Positions 9,601 through 17,140 of a DNA stretch of 40,069 nucleotides are shown piece by piece (positions within the stretch are counted from its first letter, which is position 1; the number at the start of each line of letters is the position of its first letter). The translations under genes and the position numbers were made by a program. The notes beneath the pieces were generated by a model. The model was not told the origin of the DNA and made no database searches. It was given only the letters and a program-made list of their open reading frames with translations. This DNA is from an uncultured Pirellulaceae bacterium (GTDB lineage Bacteria; Planctomycetota; Planctomycetia; Pirellulales; Pirellulaceae), in contig CALDYR010000010.1 in assembly GCA_937944405.1 (NCBI GenBank), positions 1 to 40,069 on the forward strand, written 5' to 3'.

Positions 9601-9877
9601 CCACACGATAGTGACATTCCCCGATCATCGCCAGAATGCAAACCGAATCCACATAACGAGACTCACCAAACCGAAACGCGGTGCGGTATTCGGAATTGAA
9701 CCGACGCAAGGCCGACCTAAAATCGCCTTCGTAAAGATCGGCAAACCCGAAATAGTAACTGCGATGAGGAAGTTGCTGAGCCTGCCCGTGAGCGTCAGCG
9801 GGACAAAGACAACTTTGAAACAACACGGCCACAAAGCTCAACAACAACAACGGCGGACTAAATCTCATATCTGTCAC
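6614..9877 (-). CDS. Exported TPR and CHAT-domain protein with degenerate catalytic dyad
   Basis: 1087 residues. It starts with a signal peptide (PPLLLLSFVAVLFQSCLCPADA). TPR-like helices follow, for example AMIGECHYRVGDYQTALQRYNEALEL at about 85-110, with further helical repeats to about 600. The CHAT domain spans about 700-1000: LIVIPDGLLWYVPIEAF at about 723-739, VRYCPTLFLAFA, the sheet strand HVVMTGLN, and AAGGRSVLLSRWNAGG. CHAT peptidases have His in an LHFATHG-like motif and Cys in a VLSAC motif. Here those positions appear as VLQSASAK (Ala837 for the His) and VVMTGLN (Leu881 for the Cys). It is therefore probably a non-catalytic CHAT protein or scaffold. A charged C-terminal tail of about 65 residues follows. 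It precedes the C25 peptidase gene on the same strand. Confidence 0.85.
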   Translation of the reverse strand: MTDMRFSPPLLLLSFVAVLFQSCLCPADAHGQAQQLPHRSYYFGFADLYEGDFRSALRRFNSEYRTAFRFGESRYVDSVCILAMIGECHYRVGDYQTALQRYNEALELYVGLNRQGWQSNIRVPDIIQSDTSALQRAGITWGRSKRNGQIANVSDGISVLRGRLDASRAFEQGGTFDPAEIRQVDVTEVFRCAALAIQRRRQISGPTGRYDPNALRLAGSVKKSGIGNGTLLGAYNGVVYGMAMSAIGEHDKAAIALSGSLQLQGGLDHRLTPLALSELAHIGVLKEQPDLALDFALEATYAGAYFQQPDVVEEGFTIATRAHLMTQRSPLPALEPAIQWASRERTQMLETSLKVNLAECLSESGDAVLSNQALSQAGNLMTNRNQIAQTPLVGKLRYLTAVNKFLTGDTRGGLTALRAAMKELTAKSPALFRLQLADNMAANQSLTEKQADRLYTKLLQDPSQQLWRTEPMDAISFLLTPHVSALERWFEILINRKQIDRAVEVADQIRRHRFYADLPLGGRLLSLRWVLQGDVRFLKPDALKQRQELLTRHSGYRDLLNQATLLKDRLSAIVLQPVAESNDDRAQRQTMRKLADIYTRQESLIASMALRREPAEMAFPPIGNASDLQGFVQPNQIVFSVLQTAAGYHIFFFDDQRARYLGLVDAGALKKGVGKLLGAMGVAANYADPQLLATDAWKEAVSAFQENLFEDIPADQLAAAKELIVIPDGLLWYVPIEAFLIGDGDDQRPLIQTTKVRYCPTLFLAFARPSSDGEIKTTGVVTGAMYPQTDSSIAEAVFTEVLEKEIDAKDLVGSRHLPGDQLAGRLDQLVVLQSASAKNGAFNLQPLQTDSGRKKSQAQGTLLDWMEIPFAAPDHVVMTGLNSIGGAGGIARPDGSEMFFTATSIMAAGGRSVLLSRWNAGGQTQAELGARYGRYAAAMPVTLALQNAIKHVQSVKIDRVKEPRVKADANPHEISADHPFFWAGPMLVSYDDQRGTDPAVLASLDNPAMGEDHAAANAADPAMPKGEMKNVKMQPVGIEKTQPPEGEKEKINVDQGSTKKDVDHENLEGEDGDDQQGAVWKIGGKNK

Positions 9878-10274
9878 CTACAAAAAAAGCTCGGTCCCTC
9901 TGATGATAGCTATTAAACGCGCCTTGAATAACGTCTTCGGCCGGTTATCCCAGAATACCTTCAGGAAAAGTACGGGTTCCAACATTGGCTGGTAAAATAC
10001 GCATCCGCGGTGCCGATCACCGGCGTCAGAGATGGGGCGGTCGGCGACGATTGGCGGCCCCGCCGACCTGCATTCCGCTAGCGGAATGCCAGCCGCCAAA
10101 CCACCCAAACCCCCAAGGGTAACAACTGGGCAATCTATACCGATTTCTCGATGGAAATGTCAAAGTTAGGCGGTTGTACCGACGATAAGACGTTTGTCGG
10201 TTATCTGAAGATCTCGATGCAGGGTGCATTGTGTCGACGGAACAACATCTTTCAACGTTCAACGAAAACGTTCC
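9878..10274. other. Divergent intergenic region with palindrome
   Basis: No gene is seen between the CHAT gene (leftward) and the small lipoprotein (rightward), so it should hold both promoters. Its main feature is the palindrome at 10070-10089. No confident -35/-10 pairs can be named. Confidence 0.5.
10051..10099. repeat. 20-bp perfect palindrome within a larger inverted repeat
   Basis: GCATTCCGCTAGCGGAATGC at 10070-10089 reads identically on both strands. It is framed by a further inverted pair, TTGGCGG (10051-10057) and CCGCCAA (10093-10099). No T-run follows, so it is not a standard intrinsic terminator. A REP-like element or a dimeric regulator site are both possible. Confidence 0.8.
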
Positions 10275-10493
10275 ATGAAAACTAACTATTTAAACATCGC
10301 GTTACTAATTTCTGCCTGTGCCGCGGGCTCCGTTTTCACTGGATGCCAGGTCAGCGTTGCCGGTCAAAACTTACCGAGCGCTTATTTTCTGGAAGATGAT
10401 TTGCAGTACTTCCCGAAAGGCCCAGAATTCAAACTATCGCGTGAAGCGGCCGCTCAGAAAGAGGCTCGTGCCGAAGCCGAAGCCGGACGTTAA
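10275..10493 (+). CDS. Small lipoprotein, planctomycete-type, unknown function
   Basis: 72 residues from the ATG at 10275. A frame opening further upstream (10224) would add 17 residues ahead of the signal peptide, so I reject it. The N-terminus (MKTNYLNIALLISACAAGS) leads to a lipobox-like VFTGC with the lipidated Cys at residue 24, predicting a membrane-anchored mature protein of about 49 residues. The mature part contains SAYFLEDDLQYFPKGPEF and an Ala/Glu-rich helical end (EAAAQKEARAEAEA). I believe this short lipoprotein type recurs in Pirellulaceae genomes, but its role is unknown. Confidence 0.7.
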   Translation: MKTNYLNIALLISACAAGSVFTGCQVSVAGQNLPSAYFLEDDLQYFPKGPEFKLSREAAAQKEARAEAEAGR

Positions 10494-10580
10494 AACAGAA
10501 TCGTAACCGGGGCGGAGATCGAAATTCGAACTGCGGTAGTCGTCTTTTCACCGGGTGACTGATGCTACCGAGTTGACGCC

Positions 10581-12710
10581 TTATGAGTAGAACTTTCGAT
10601 CCTCCAGTCGCATCGAGGCTAATAAATCCGTAGGCTTCATGCGCGGGTCATTGTCGGACAGACGCAGCAGGGTTCTGACAATTTTTTCAATGCCGACGGT
10701 GTCTGCCCAGAACAGCAATCCGCCGCGGTGCATCGGGAACGACAGCCCATGAATAAAGGCTAGTTCGATATCGCGAAAATCATCCACGCCTTCTTCCTCT
10801 ATAATACGGGTCGCCTCCAACACCACCGGAGCGAGAACCTGCAACGCGATGTCTTCTTTGGACAGCCCAGCGATCGTCGGGGACACTTCAGAATCTTGGT
10901 ACCTTGAAACAATTTCGTCCAACCCCGGATCCACGATCGGGTCGGCATGATAATCGGAATAAAGATAAAACCCGATCAAGGTCTTGCGTCCTAAACGATT
11001 GTGTTTGACCAATTTGGGCAGAATCGGCAGCAAACTGACACAGTTTAAACCATGCTCCCACATCACCCGACCGGCGTACATGCAGGTATCGGTACCAATG
11101 ATGTCGATAATCTGAAAAGGGCCCGCGCGGAATCCGAAACTGACCAGAGCTTCGTCGATTTTTGAAATCGTAAGCCCGCCGACCAGCAACCGCAGCGCCT
11201 GATTCAGCATCGCGGCCAACAAACGATTGACAACAAACCCGGCCCCATCGTTGATTGCGATGGGCATCTTCCCCAATTGCCTCACGAACCCGACCGCATC
11301 GGCAACCGATTGTTCCGAACTTTCCGGGCCTGCGATGATTTCTACCAGTGACATGACTTCGGGGTGGCAGAAGTGAATTCCACAAAATCGCCCCGGTGAT
11401 GAAAAACGCTTCGCCATCACTTCGATTGGGATCGAAGACGTATTGGACGCCACCAGCGCCTCTGATTTGGTCGCGTATTGAATGTTTTGGTGGACAATCG
11501 CTTTTACCGACACGGTTTCAACAACGGCTTCGATTACAAGATCCGCATCCGCCAGTTCCGTATATTCGTCTGAGATACTCAGCCGACGATTGCCCGAGGC
11601 ATCGGCATCGGAAAGCTCATCCCGTGCGATCGCGATCGAGTTCTGCGACGCGTCGACGATCACGACATCGATACCGGATTGAAGCGCGACCTGAGCGATC
11701 GACCTTCCCATCACTCCGGCGCCGATGATCCCTAACTTTTTTACCGGTGTGGGTTTCAAATTCAAATCCACTAACCCGGGTTGGACTCCGTTTCGTTCAA
11801 CCAGAAAATGATGATTGAGCAAACCGACATTCGCCGGTGAACCGTAGACTTGGACGACCGCTGCGGTTTCAGAATCCAACGCAGCCTCCAAACTTTCACC
11901 TGCGGTCCGCAACAGGTGTTCCATCGCCACCGTCGGCGCAAAAGGGTAGACGTCTACTGATTCGCCAATCGTGGCGGCGATTGCGTTGATGCGTCCCCGA
12001 AGTTGGTCATCTTTTTCAAGATCAAATTCAATCGGCTGAGTCTTCAACTTTCTTCTTTGAGCGACAAGCTGCCGATCACCAGCGTGTCGTTGAATCATTT
12101 CGAGGGCGGCAGAAAGCAAATTTTCTGGGGCAACCAGGGCATCCACTAAATGGTCGTTTAAGGCTTGTTCCGCCGACTGTACTTCTCCGGTGGCGATCAT
12201 CCGCAGCGCAGTGTCGATGGCGCAAAGACGCGGCAAAAGCGCTGACCCACCCCATCCCGGCAAAAGCCCCACCTCGACGTCCGCGAAGCAAAACTGGGTG
12301 TCCCTAGAATCAGTCGCGATACGAAAATCACACCACAGCGCCATTTCCAAACCACCGCTTTGGGCGACACCATCGATTGCCGCCACCGTAATAGCGCTAC
12401 ACCGATGCAGCGGCTCAAAAATTGTGCGGCCCATTCGGCAAAAGGCTTCAATATCCCGATCGGCGTAATCCGCAGTGGCGTGAATCGCAGCCAAATCGGC
12501 CCCGGCCAAAAACTGTTGGGGCGCTGTCGATTGAATAATAATCCCCACGACATCCCTTGCCGCCGTCAATCGATCGATCGCAGCGCCCAACTGATGCAGG
12601 GTGCGGCTATCAAGCCAATTCTTATCTTTGCCGGAAGGAGCAATAGAAATCGAGTGAATACCGGGTTCGATTTCAGCGGTAGTTACGATACGATTCTGAG
12701 AGGATGTCAT
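10581..12710 (-). CDS. FadB/FadJ-type bifunctional enoyl-CoA hydratase / 3-hydroxyacyl-CoA dehydrogenase
   Basis: 709 residues, the usual length for the alpha subunit of the fatty-acid oxidation complex. The N-terminal crotonase domain (about 15-200) has the oxyanion segment FLAGADLAAI and both catalytic glutamates, Glu122 in GGLEMALW and Glu146 in FADVEVGLLPG. The dehydrogenase domain begins at about 310 with the NAD motif GIIGAGVMG. It includes SNTSSIPI, the catalytic His in GIHFCHPE, and the C-terminal helical domains (DGAGFVVNRLL, EALVSFGFRAGPFQI). It would hydrate trans-2-enoyl-CoA and oxidise the 3-hydroxyacyl-CoA with NAD in beta-oxidation. No thiolase gene is adjacent, so it is a single-gene unit here. 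FadB-like versus FadJ-like cannot be decided, so no symbol is given. Confidence 0.9.
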   Translation of the reverse strand: MTSSQNRIVTTAEIEPGIHSISIAPSGKDKNWLDSRTLHQLGAAIDRLTAARDVVGIIIQSTAPQQFLAGADLAAIHATADYADRDIEAFCRMGRTIFEPLHRCSAITVAAIDGVAQSGGLEMALWCDFRIATDSRDTQFCFADVEVGLLPGWGGSALLPRLCAIDTALRMIATGEVQSAEQALNDHLVDALVAPENLLSAALEMIQRHAGDRQLVAQRRKLKTQPIEFDLEKDDQLRGRINAIAATIGESVDVYPFAPTVAMEHLLRTAGESLEAALDSETAAVVQVYGSPANVGLLNHHFLVERNGVQPGLVDLNLKPTPVKKLGIIGAGVMGRSIAQVALQSGIDVVIVDASQNSIAIARDELSDADASGNRRLSISDEYTELADADLVIEAVVETVSVKAIVHQNIQYATKSEALVASNTSSIPIEVMAKRFSSPGRFCGIHFCHPEVMSLVEIIAGPESSEQSVADAVGFVRQLGKMPIAINDGAGFVVNRLLAAMLNQALRLLVGGLTISKIDEALVSFGFRAGPFQIIDIIGTDTCMYAGRVMWEHGLNCVSLLPILPKLVKHNRLGRKTLIGFYLYSDYHADPIVDPGLDEIVSRYQDSEVSPTIAGLSKEDIALQVLAPVVLEATRIIEEEGVDDFRDIELAFIHGLSFPMHRGGLLFWADTVGIEKIVRTLLRLSDNDPRMKPTDLLASMRLEDRKFYS

Positions 12711-12823
12711 GGCGCCGATTTTAGTCCGGCTGAATCAAAATTTGAACCTGACCCCAACCCGCAAACTCCCCCTGATTCATATTGCTGATATCGCAAGACA
12801 GGCTGATCAACGGTCCTGCGGCG

Positions 12824-13285
12824 ATGGGTTACACTCTTTTAAGGATACACATTTTGCAATCAATATTTTTTCTGCGCCTGAGCTTTTCTTTAGGGCTGGT
12901 GGCGATCCTGTGTTGCGGATGCGGGCAGACCTCCTCCCAACCGCGCTTTGCACGGCATATCGGTACGGTCGATTTATCAGTTGACTTCGGCGGCGTGGCG
13001 CCGAATATCGACGTCCAAATACCCTGCTCGGAAGATTCGACGGTATTCGACGTTCTTACTCAAGCCGGCCTCAACGGTGATTTAAAACTACGGTCTTCCG
13101 GCCGTGGAGAAACGGCGTTCGTCGGATCGATCGATGGCGTGGGCGATCAGTCCGGAGGAGATAAGTACTGGACTTATTTACTCAATGGTCAACTCGCGAA
13201 AACCGGCAGCGGCGTCACCGAGGTCGCTCCGGGCGACCAAGTCCGGTGGCAATACGGACCGACTCCTAAGGAACTCATGCAATGA
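12824..13285 (+). CDS. DUF4430 (transcobalamin-like beta domain) lipoprotein
   Basis: From the ATG at 12824 this is a protein of 153 residues; an upstream TTG (12782) would add 14 residues before the signal. The hydrophobic stretch SIFFLRLSFSLGLVAILCCGC ends in a lipobox-like LCCGC, so the protein is probably membrane-anchored. The rest matches the DUF4430 fold, seen as the C-terminal beta domain of intrinsic factor and transcobalamin: STVFDVLTQAG, then GGDKYWTYLLNGQLAKTG and the ending APGDQVRWQYG. The YWTYLLNG motif is the most diagnostic part. The stop codon overlaps a possible ATG in an ATGA arrangement (13282-13285), as in operons. Cobalamin binding is possible but not shown. Confidence 0.75.
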   Translation: MGYTLLRIHILQSIFFLRLSFSLGLVAILCCGCGQTSSQPRFARHIGTVDLSVDFGGVAPNIDVQIPCSEDSTVFDVLTQAGLNGDLKLRSSGRGETAFVGSIDGVGDQSGGDKYWTYLLNGQLAKTGSGVTEVAPGDQVRWQYGPTPKELMQ

Positions 13286-13912
13286 CTCCTGAGGAAAATT
13301 TGCAGCGCTCTGTCTCCGAAACTGAACCGTCCACGACCGCGCGTTGGCAGGTTCCGATACCGGATTAGGCATTGCGGGACTGTTTGTTGAATTCCAAAAT
13401 GACGCGGCAAACGGTTCATCCCTCACCGGACCGACCAGAAGGACGTGTGCAGCGCGATTTACGATGCTCGTCACTGACCTGACCGTGGCACACGTTCCAA
13501 CAGGGAATCGCCATCGCGCCACGCTGCTTCGGATGGCGAACGGCCCCAACTGGAAGAAGCGGCAATGGGCGTTGGCGTCGCCGTTATTTCATTCCGCCTA
13601 GTAAACTAGCACACGGTTTTTGTAGTGGTTTTATGTTGCCCCGGGCGCCAATTGGCCGCTGTTGCGTGAGATCGTGAAATCACAGGCTCACAATACTGGC
13701 GGGATTGGGAGGGCAGATTTTACGCGTTTGGAAGATCGAGTGGCGGCATGATCGCGCCGGTTCGGCGGAGCTCCCGAATCCAATACCGCAGGAACTTATC
13801 GATCGCTGGATGCGGAAAACCCGAGAAATTGGCTTCCTTAGACTTCCTACGCGAGATAAGATACCCGTTTTACCTATGCAACTATCCTTTGCGTCCGAAG
13901 AAATAAACGACC
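13282..13912 (+). pseudogene. Probable decayed gene between DUF4430 and DUF6580 genes
   Basis: An ORF starts at 13282 in ATGA overlap with the preceding stop (MTPEENLQRSVSE) and stops after 28 codons at TAG 13366-13368. The following 540 bases have only short open pieces, on plus 13344-13601 and plus 13705-13959, neither with a known motif. The overlap and the position between two probably linked genes suggest that a longer gene once filled the gap. In transcobalamin-type proteins a DUF4430-like domain is paired with an alpha/alpha barrel related to prenyltransferases, so such a barrel gene is one candidate. That is inference only; no barrel motif is visible. Confidence 0.3.
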
Positions 13913-14530
13913 ATGCCAGCGACCAAAAGCAAGCCATCATTGAATTCACTGGGCCGTAGCGACTTTTTGCCGTGGATCATTTTGGCGGGGTTAGTCGTGA
14001 TTGGCTTCAGCAGTCGACTGTTGATAGCGGACCTCCCGAACTTTAAACCGATTGCCGCGATCGCATTGTTCAGTGGGTTTTATTTCCGCCGGACTTGGAT
14101 GGCATTACTGGCGACCGCGCTGGCGTTGCTGATCAGCGACTGGCAAATTGGATCTTACCACTGGCCGATCGCGCTGAGCGTTTACGGTTGTTTGCTGACA
14201 GGGGCTTTTATCGGTCGGTATTTTATCCGGCAGCCCGGTTCAATCAAATTTTCAAAGTTTTCAGCGGTCAAAACCGGCGCAGCGGCATTGATGATGTCGT
14301 GCTTGTTTTTCGCCGTGACCAACTTCGCGGTCTGGGCCAGCGGTGCTTGGTACTCCACCGATTTCCAAGGCCTGACCAACTGTTACACCAATGCAGTGCC
14401 ATTTTTTAAGTACACCCTTGCAGGCGATTGCTTCTTTTCAACAGCGATCTTTGGCTCCTACGCACTGGCCGCAGCGACGCTGCAACGAGCAACCCGTGAG
14501 AACCGCCAATCCGTTGTGTCCGCAACTTAA
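13913..14530 (+). CDS. DUF6580-family membrane protein (ECF S-component-like)
   Basis: 205 residues with about five or six hydrophobic segments: FLPWIILAGLVVIGFSSRL, a PNFKPIAAIALFSGFYF segment typical of the family, WMALLATALALLISDW, VYGCLLTGAFIGRY, AALMMSCLFFAVTNFAVW and FFSTAIFGSYALAAAT. The fold resembles substrate-binding S components of ECF vitamin transporters. Members are often near cobalamin-related genes, which fits the DUF4430 lipoprotein just upstream. It is probably an inner-membrane transport component, but its substrate is unproven. No ATPase or T-component gene lies in this window. Confidence 0.75.
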   Translation: MPATKSKPSLNSLGRSDFLPWIILAGLVVIGFSSRLLIADLPNFKPIAAIALFSGFYFRRTWMALLATALALLISDWQIGSYHWPIALSVYGCLLTGAFIGRYFIRQPGSIKFSKFSAVKTGAAALMMSCLFFAVTNFAVWASGAWYSTDFQGLTNCYTNAVPFFKYTLAGDCFFSTAIFGSYALAAATLQRATRENRQSVVSAT

Positions 14531-14928
14531 ACGGAAGCTAGCTATCGAATTGGTCTGTGTGCCCTGCGGCCGAGACGACTTTGGCTGAATGCGGTGGCGG
14601 TTGAATGCGGTGGAGGCTGAAAAAAACGGCTACCGCTCGGGAGATGACGAACGTTGCCCGATTCATCGCAAGAAGTTTCCAAACATGGTTCCGGTCAAAA
14701 TGGGATCTGCGACACACCCATCAGTACCATAGGCATCAAACACGTTCCTCCAAAACAGTCGCTTAAGGAATGGTGCCGGTTTTAAAGAATGTTTGGCGGA
14801 TTAGCAGACTTGGCGTGACGGTTCGTGTGAAGACCATTCTCACTTGGGGCCACCATCGAGATCGAAAACATTTTGTAACGCTGGAATGAAATGGTTAACT
14901 TAAAATGTTAAATGTCGATCTGTGTGCG
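14531..14928. other. Convergent intergenic region, no gene seen
   Basis: About 400 bases between two genes that converge. It contains a 16-bp imperfect tandem repeat at 14584-14620 and no recognisable ORF or RNA. I see no strong intrinsic terminator. Confidence 0.4.
14584..14620. repeat. 16-bp imperfect tandem repeat (about 2.3 copies)
   Basis: GCTGAATGCGGTGGCG (14584-14599) is followed by GTTGAATGCGGTGGAG (14600-14615) and GCTGA. There are two mismatches between the full copies. Confidence 0.75.
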
Positions 14929-15576
14929 CTATTGCTGTTCGTACAGTTCAGGGAGCACGTCGGCGTTTAGGCCTTGGCGTTTGATTAAAGCACGCACCCG
15001 ATTAAGAAAATCGAATTTGAAGCTCGCGACCTGTTGTTCAGTAATCTCCAACGACGTCGCGACATCTTTGTTGGCTTTGCCTCTGACGATCAACAGTTCG
15101 ACACACTTGAGTTTTGTCCAATCGTTTTTTTGCTGCCAATGCTGGACTTGCTGGTCCAGCGCTTCGGCGAGGGCATTGTGTTCGATGGTTTGCCGTTCAC
15201 CAGACCTAGCGATGCTGCTGGCAGGTCGGGCTTCGCCTTGGAGTTGCCAATGACCGCCGCTGGACCCTTCGCCCGCCGACAGCGGGATCGCAGGCCGCCG
15301 GCCTTCGCGACGCAGATGATCAGTCATCTTGTAGGCACAGATCGAAAACAGATAGCTTTCCAACGAACGGCGACCGTCAAAGTTGGGCAGGCTGTTGAGA
15401 AATCCGATGAAGGCTTCTTGAACGATGTCTTCGCTGGCCGATCGGTTCGAGATTCTGCTGTTTACAAACGCCAATAACCGGCCTTCGTAGCGCTGAATGA
15501 GATCGCCCCAAGCGTCAGCATCACCTGAACGGATTCGTTTGACTAGGACTTGATCAATCGCACTGTTTTTTTTCAT
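14929..15576 (-). CDS. ECF-type RNA polymerase sigma factor
   Basis: 215 residues. Region 2 spans about 8-85: LVKRIRSGDADAWGDLIQRY, then ASEDIVQEAFIGFLNSLPNF and the -10-recognition helix SYLFSICAYKMTDHLRRE. A linker of about 50 residues follows. Region 4 lies at about 150-205, with the helix-turn-helix GKANKDVATSLEITEQQVASFKF. It should recruit RNA polymerase to specific promoters. The gene lies directly after the FHA gene on the same strand, with one base between that gene's stop and this start, so the two are almost surely co-transcribed. No anti-sigma gene is adjacent, and control could pass through the FHA partner. Confidence 0.9.
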   Translation of the reverse strand: MKKNSAIDQVLVKRIRSGDADAWGDLIQRYEGRLLAFVNSRISNRSASEDIVQEAFIGFLNSLPNFDGRRSLESYLFSICAYKMTDHLRREGRRPAIPLSAGEGSSGGHWQLQGEARPASSIARSGERQTIEHNALAEALDQQVQHWQQKNDWTKLKCVELLIVRGKANKDVATSLEITEQQVASFKFDFLNRVRALIKRQGLNADVLPELYEQQ

Positions 15577-15577
15577 G

Positions 15578-16426
15578 TTAACGCGGTAGTTTTTTCAAGA
15601 ACGAACCTAGGGCGACATCGCTTTGGCCAACCTTGTTTGGTCTCGGTTGTCCGTCGATGTCCAGGTCAACCGCTTCGATCGATGAATGCGGCTGTTTGCC
15701 ACCAAAATCTAGGCCGCTACCGGTCACGCTAACAGAGGGGTTCAAAGGCGGCAACGATTCCAAAGCGCTGATTGAAATAGACTTCTCAGGCGTCAAAAAC
15801 TCTTCGTCACCGGAGAAAATGTCACTGGGGGTTTCGATCTTCGGGCAACTGGCATCCGCATGGCTATCAGAATCTTTAGCCTGTTCTTCGGAGTCATCCG
15901 CGCTTGGGGGGGCTTCACTAGCCTCAGATTCAAACGACACCTTGTCCGGCGTAGTGGCAACGCGTTTTACATGCTGGCGAGATATCGCCGGTTTGAATTC
16001 GGATTTTTCGTGTGCATCGTCAAAGCGATCCAAATGTACCGTTTCGTCTTTTTCGATTGGGGACTCGAGGGTCTCGCTATCGGATTGGCAAACCTTGGGG
16101 CCGCGCACAACGTCGACCATCGAGTCTCCGACCACGTCGTATAACGCCCGAAAAGTAACGTTACCTAGGGTCAACAATTGGTTAGGAGCCAATCGGTGTT
16201 CAGCTTCGATCTTTCGATTGTTGACATAGGTTCCGTTGAGCGATCCCAAATCTTTGACATATAAATAGCCGTCTTTCTCAAACAGTTCGGTATGCCGCCG
16301 GCTGACCAACGGGTGCGGCAGCGTCAACGTTACGTCGCGACCGCGACCAATGACCGTCGGCAACCTCAAGTCAACTTCCTTTGGTTTCGCGTCGCCACCA
16401 ACGACGACTAACTTTGCTTTGAGCAT
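15578..16426 (-). CDS. FHA-domain protein
   Basis: 282 residues. A single forkhead-associated domain fills residues about 5-97 and keeps the core phosphothreonine-binding signature: GRGRDVTLTLPHPLVSRRH (Gly, Arg, Ser and His) and LGSLNGTYVNNRKI (the NGT turn). The rest (about 100-282) is acidic, Ser/Thr/Asp-rich and probably disordered, with possible phosphorylation sites such as the threonines in KDETVHLD. FHA domains bind phosphothreonine peptides made by Ser/Thr kinases. Because it sits immediately upstream of a sigma factor, a phospho-dependent link between kinase signalling and transcription is a reasonable inference. No kinase gene is in the window. Confidence 0.9.
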   Translation of the reverse strand: MLKAKLVVVGGDAKPKEVDLRLPTVIGRGRDVTLTLPHPLVSRRHTELFEKDGYLYVKDLGSLNGTYVNNRKIEAEHRLAPNQLLTLGNVTFRALYDVVGDSMVDVVRGPKVCQSDSETLESPIEKDETVHLDRFDDAHEKSEFKPAISRQHVKRVATTPDKVSFESEASEAPPSADDSEEQAKDSDSHADASCPKIETPSDIFSGDEEFLTPEKSISISALESLPPLNPSVSVTGSGLDFGGKQPHSSIEAVDLDIDGQPRPNKVGQSDVALGSFLKKLPR

Positions 16427-16895
16427 AGCGGAGTTTCTTTCTGTAGTTTGACGAAGGATCGAAAACGAAATATCGGCCCTGTAGGCCGACCGTCAAGGGT
16501 CGCATCTTAGCAATAAAATGACATTTGTGGACCAACAAAGTTCATTAAGTTTACACTAGGGCTTAGTTGGTAGCCCAGAACACAATTTTCATACGGAAAT
16601 CTTTTCCCGCCACCGACAAAAATTCGGGTTTTTAGTCGTACCGGCGTCTTTGACCGCATTTCTACTGCTGTTTTGTCGAATTAAACCAAAACTCCAGTAC
16701 GTTGCTAAAAGAATTCTGTTCGATCTTGGGGCACTTTTTAGCGAAATCACGGACAGTCCAAATATTCGTAAGGCTTTACCGTGATATGTCTTGCAACGTG
16801 CGGCGTCTTCCCTATAATCTCCAACCACATGAGGCGTCATTTTGTAGAGAAGACCGTTCGCCTCAAGTTTTTTGGGAAGTTTGATCATCCCTGAT
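16427..16895. other. Intergenic region upstream of tRNA-Gly, no gene seen
   Basis: About 470 bases between the leftward FHA gene and the rightward tRNA gene, so it should hold both promoters. A 99-codon minus frame at 16589-16888 exists but its start lies 8 bases from the tRNA, it shows no motif and its composition is ordinary; I do not call it. Confidence 0.45.
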
Positions 16896-16968
16896 GCGGG
16901 TGTAGCTCAGTGGCTAGAGCGTCACGTTGCCAACGTGAATGTCGACGGTTCGAATCCGTTCACCCGCT
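16896..16968 (+). tRNA. tRNA-Gly (anticodon GCC)
   Basis: 73 nt cloverleaf. The acceptor stem is GCGGGTG with CACCCGC. The D arm is GCTC-AGTGGCTA-GAGC. The anticodon arm TCACG-TTGCCAA-CGTGA gives anticodon GCC. The T arm is GACGG-TTCGAAT-CCGTT, with one G-T wobble. The discriminator base is T, as usual for bacterial tRNA-Gly. The 3' CCA is not encoded. Confidence 0.95.
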
Positions 16969-17048
16969 TTCTTTGCAGGCAGGGCGCAATGAAGCATTTG
17001 CTTGCTTTTTCAAGAGAACGTTTGAGTAATAAAGAGATTTACTGATAG

Positions 17049-17083
17049 AATCATGCCGCGACTCGCAGCATGATTTTTTTTAT
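17049..17083 (+). terminator. Intrinsic terminator between tRNA-Gly and tig
   Basis: Inverted arms AATCATGC (17049-17056) and GCATGATT (17068-17075) are followed directly by a T-run (TTTTTTTATT). It probably ends the tRNA transcript and separates it from tig. Confidence 0.75.
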
Positions 17084-17140
17084 TAAGTCACCATCTGGAA
17101 ACTCAACACCTCCGCAAACACGGCGATCAGGAATACTGGC

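Noticed and set aside
16589-16888. Minus-strand ORF of 99 residues before tRNA-Gly
   Set aside because: No family motif, no ribosome-binding site, and its start is squeezed against the tRNA gene.
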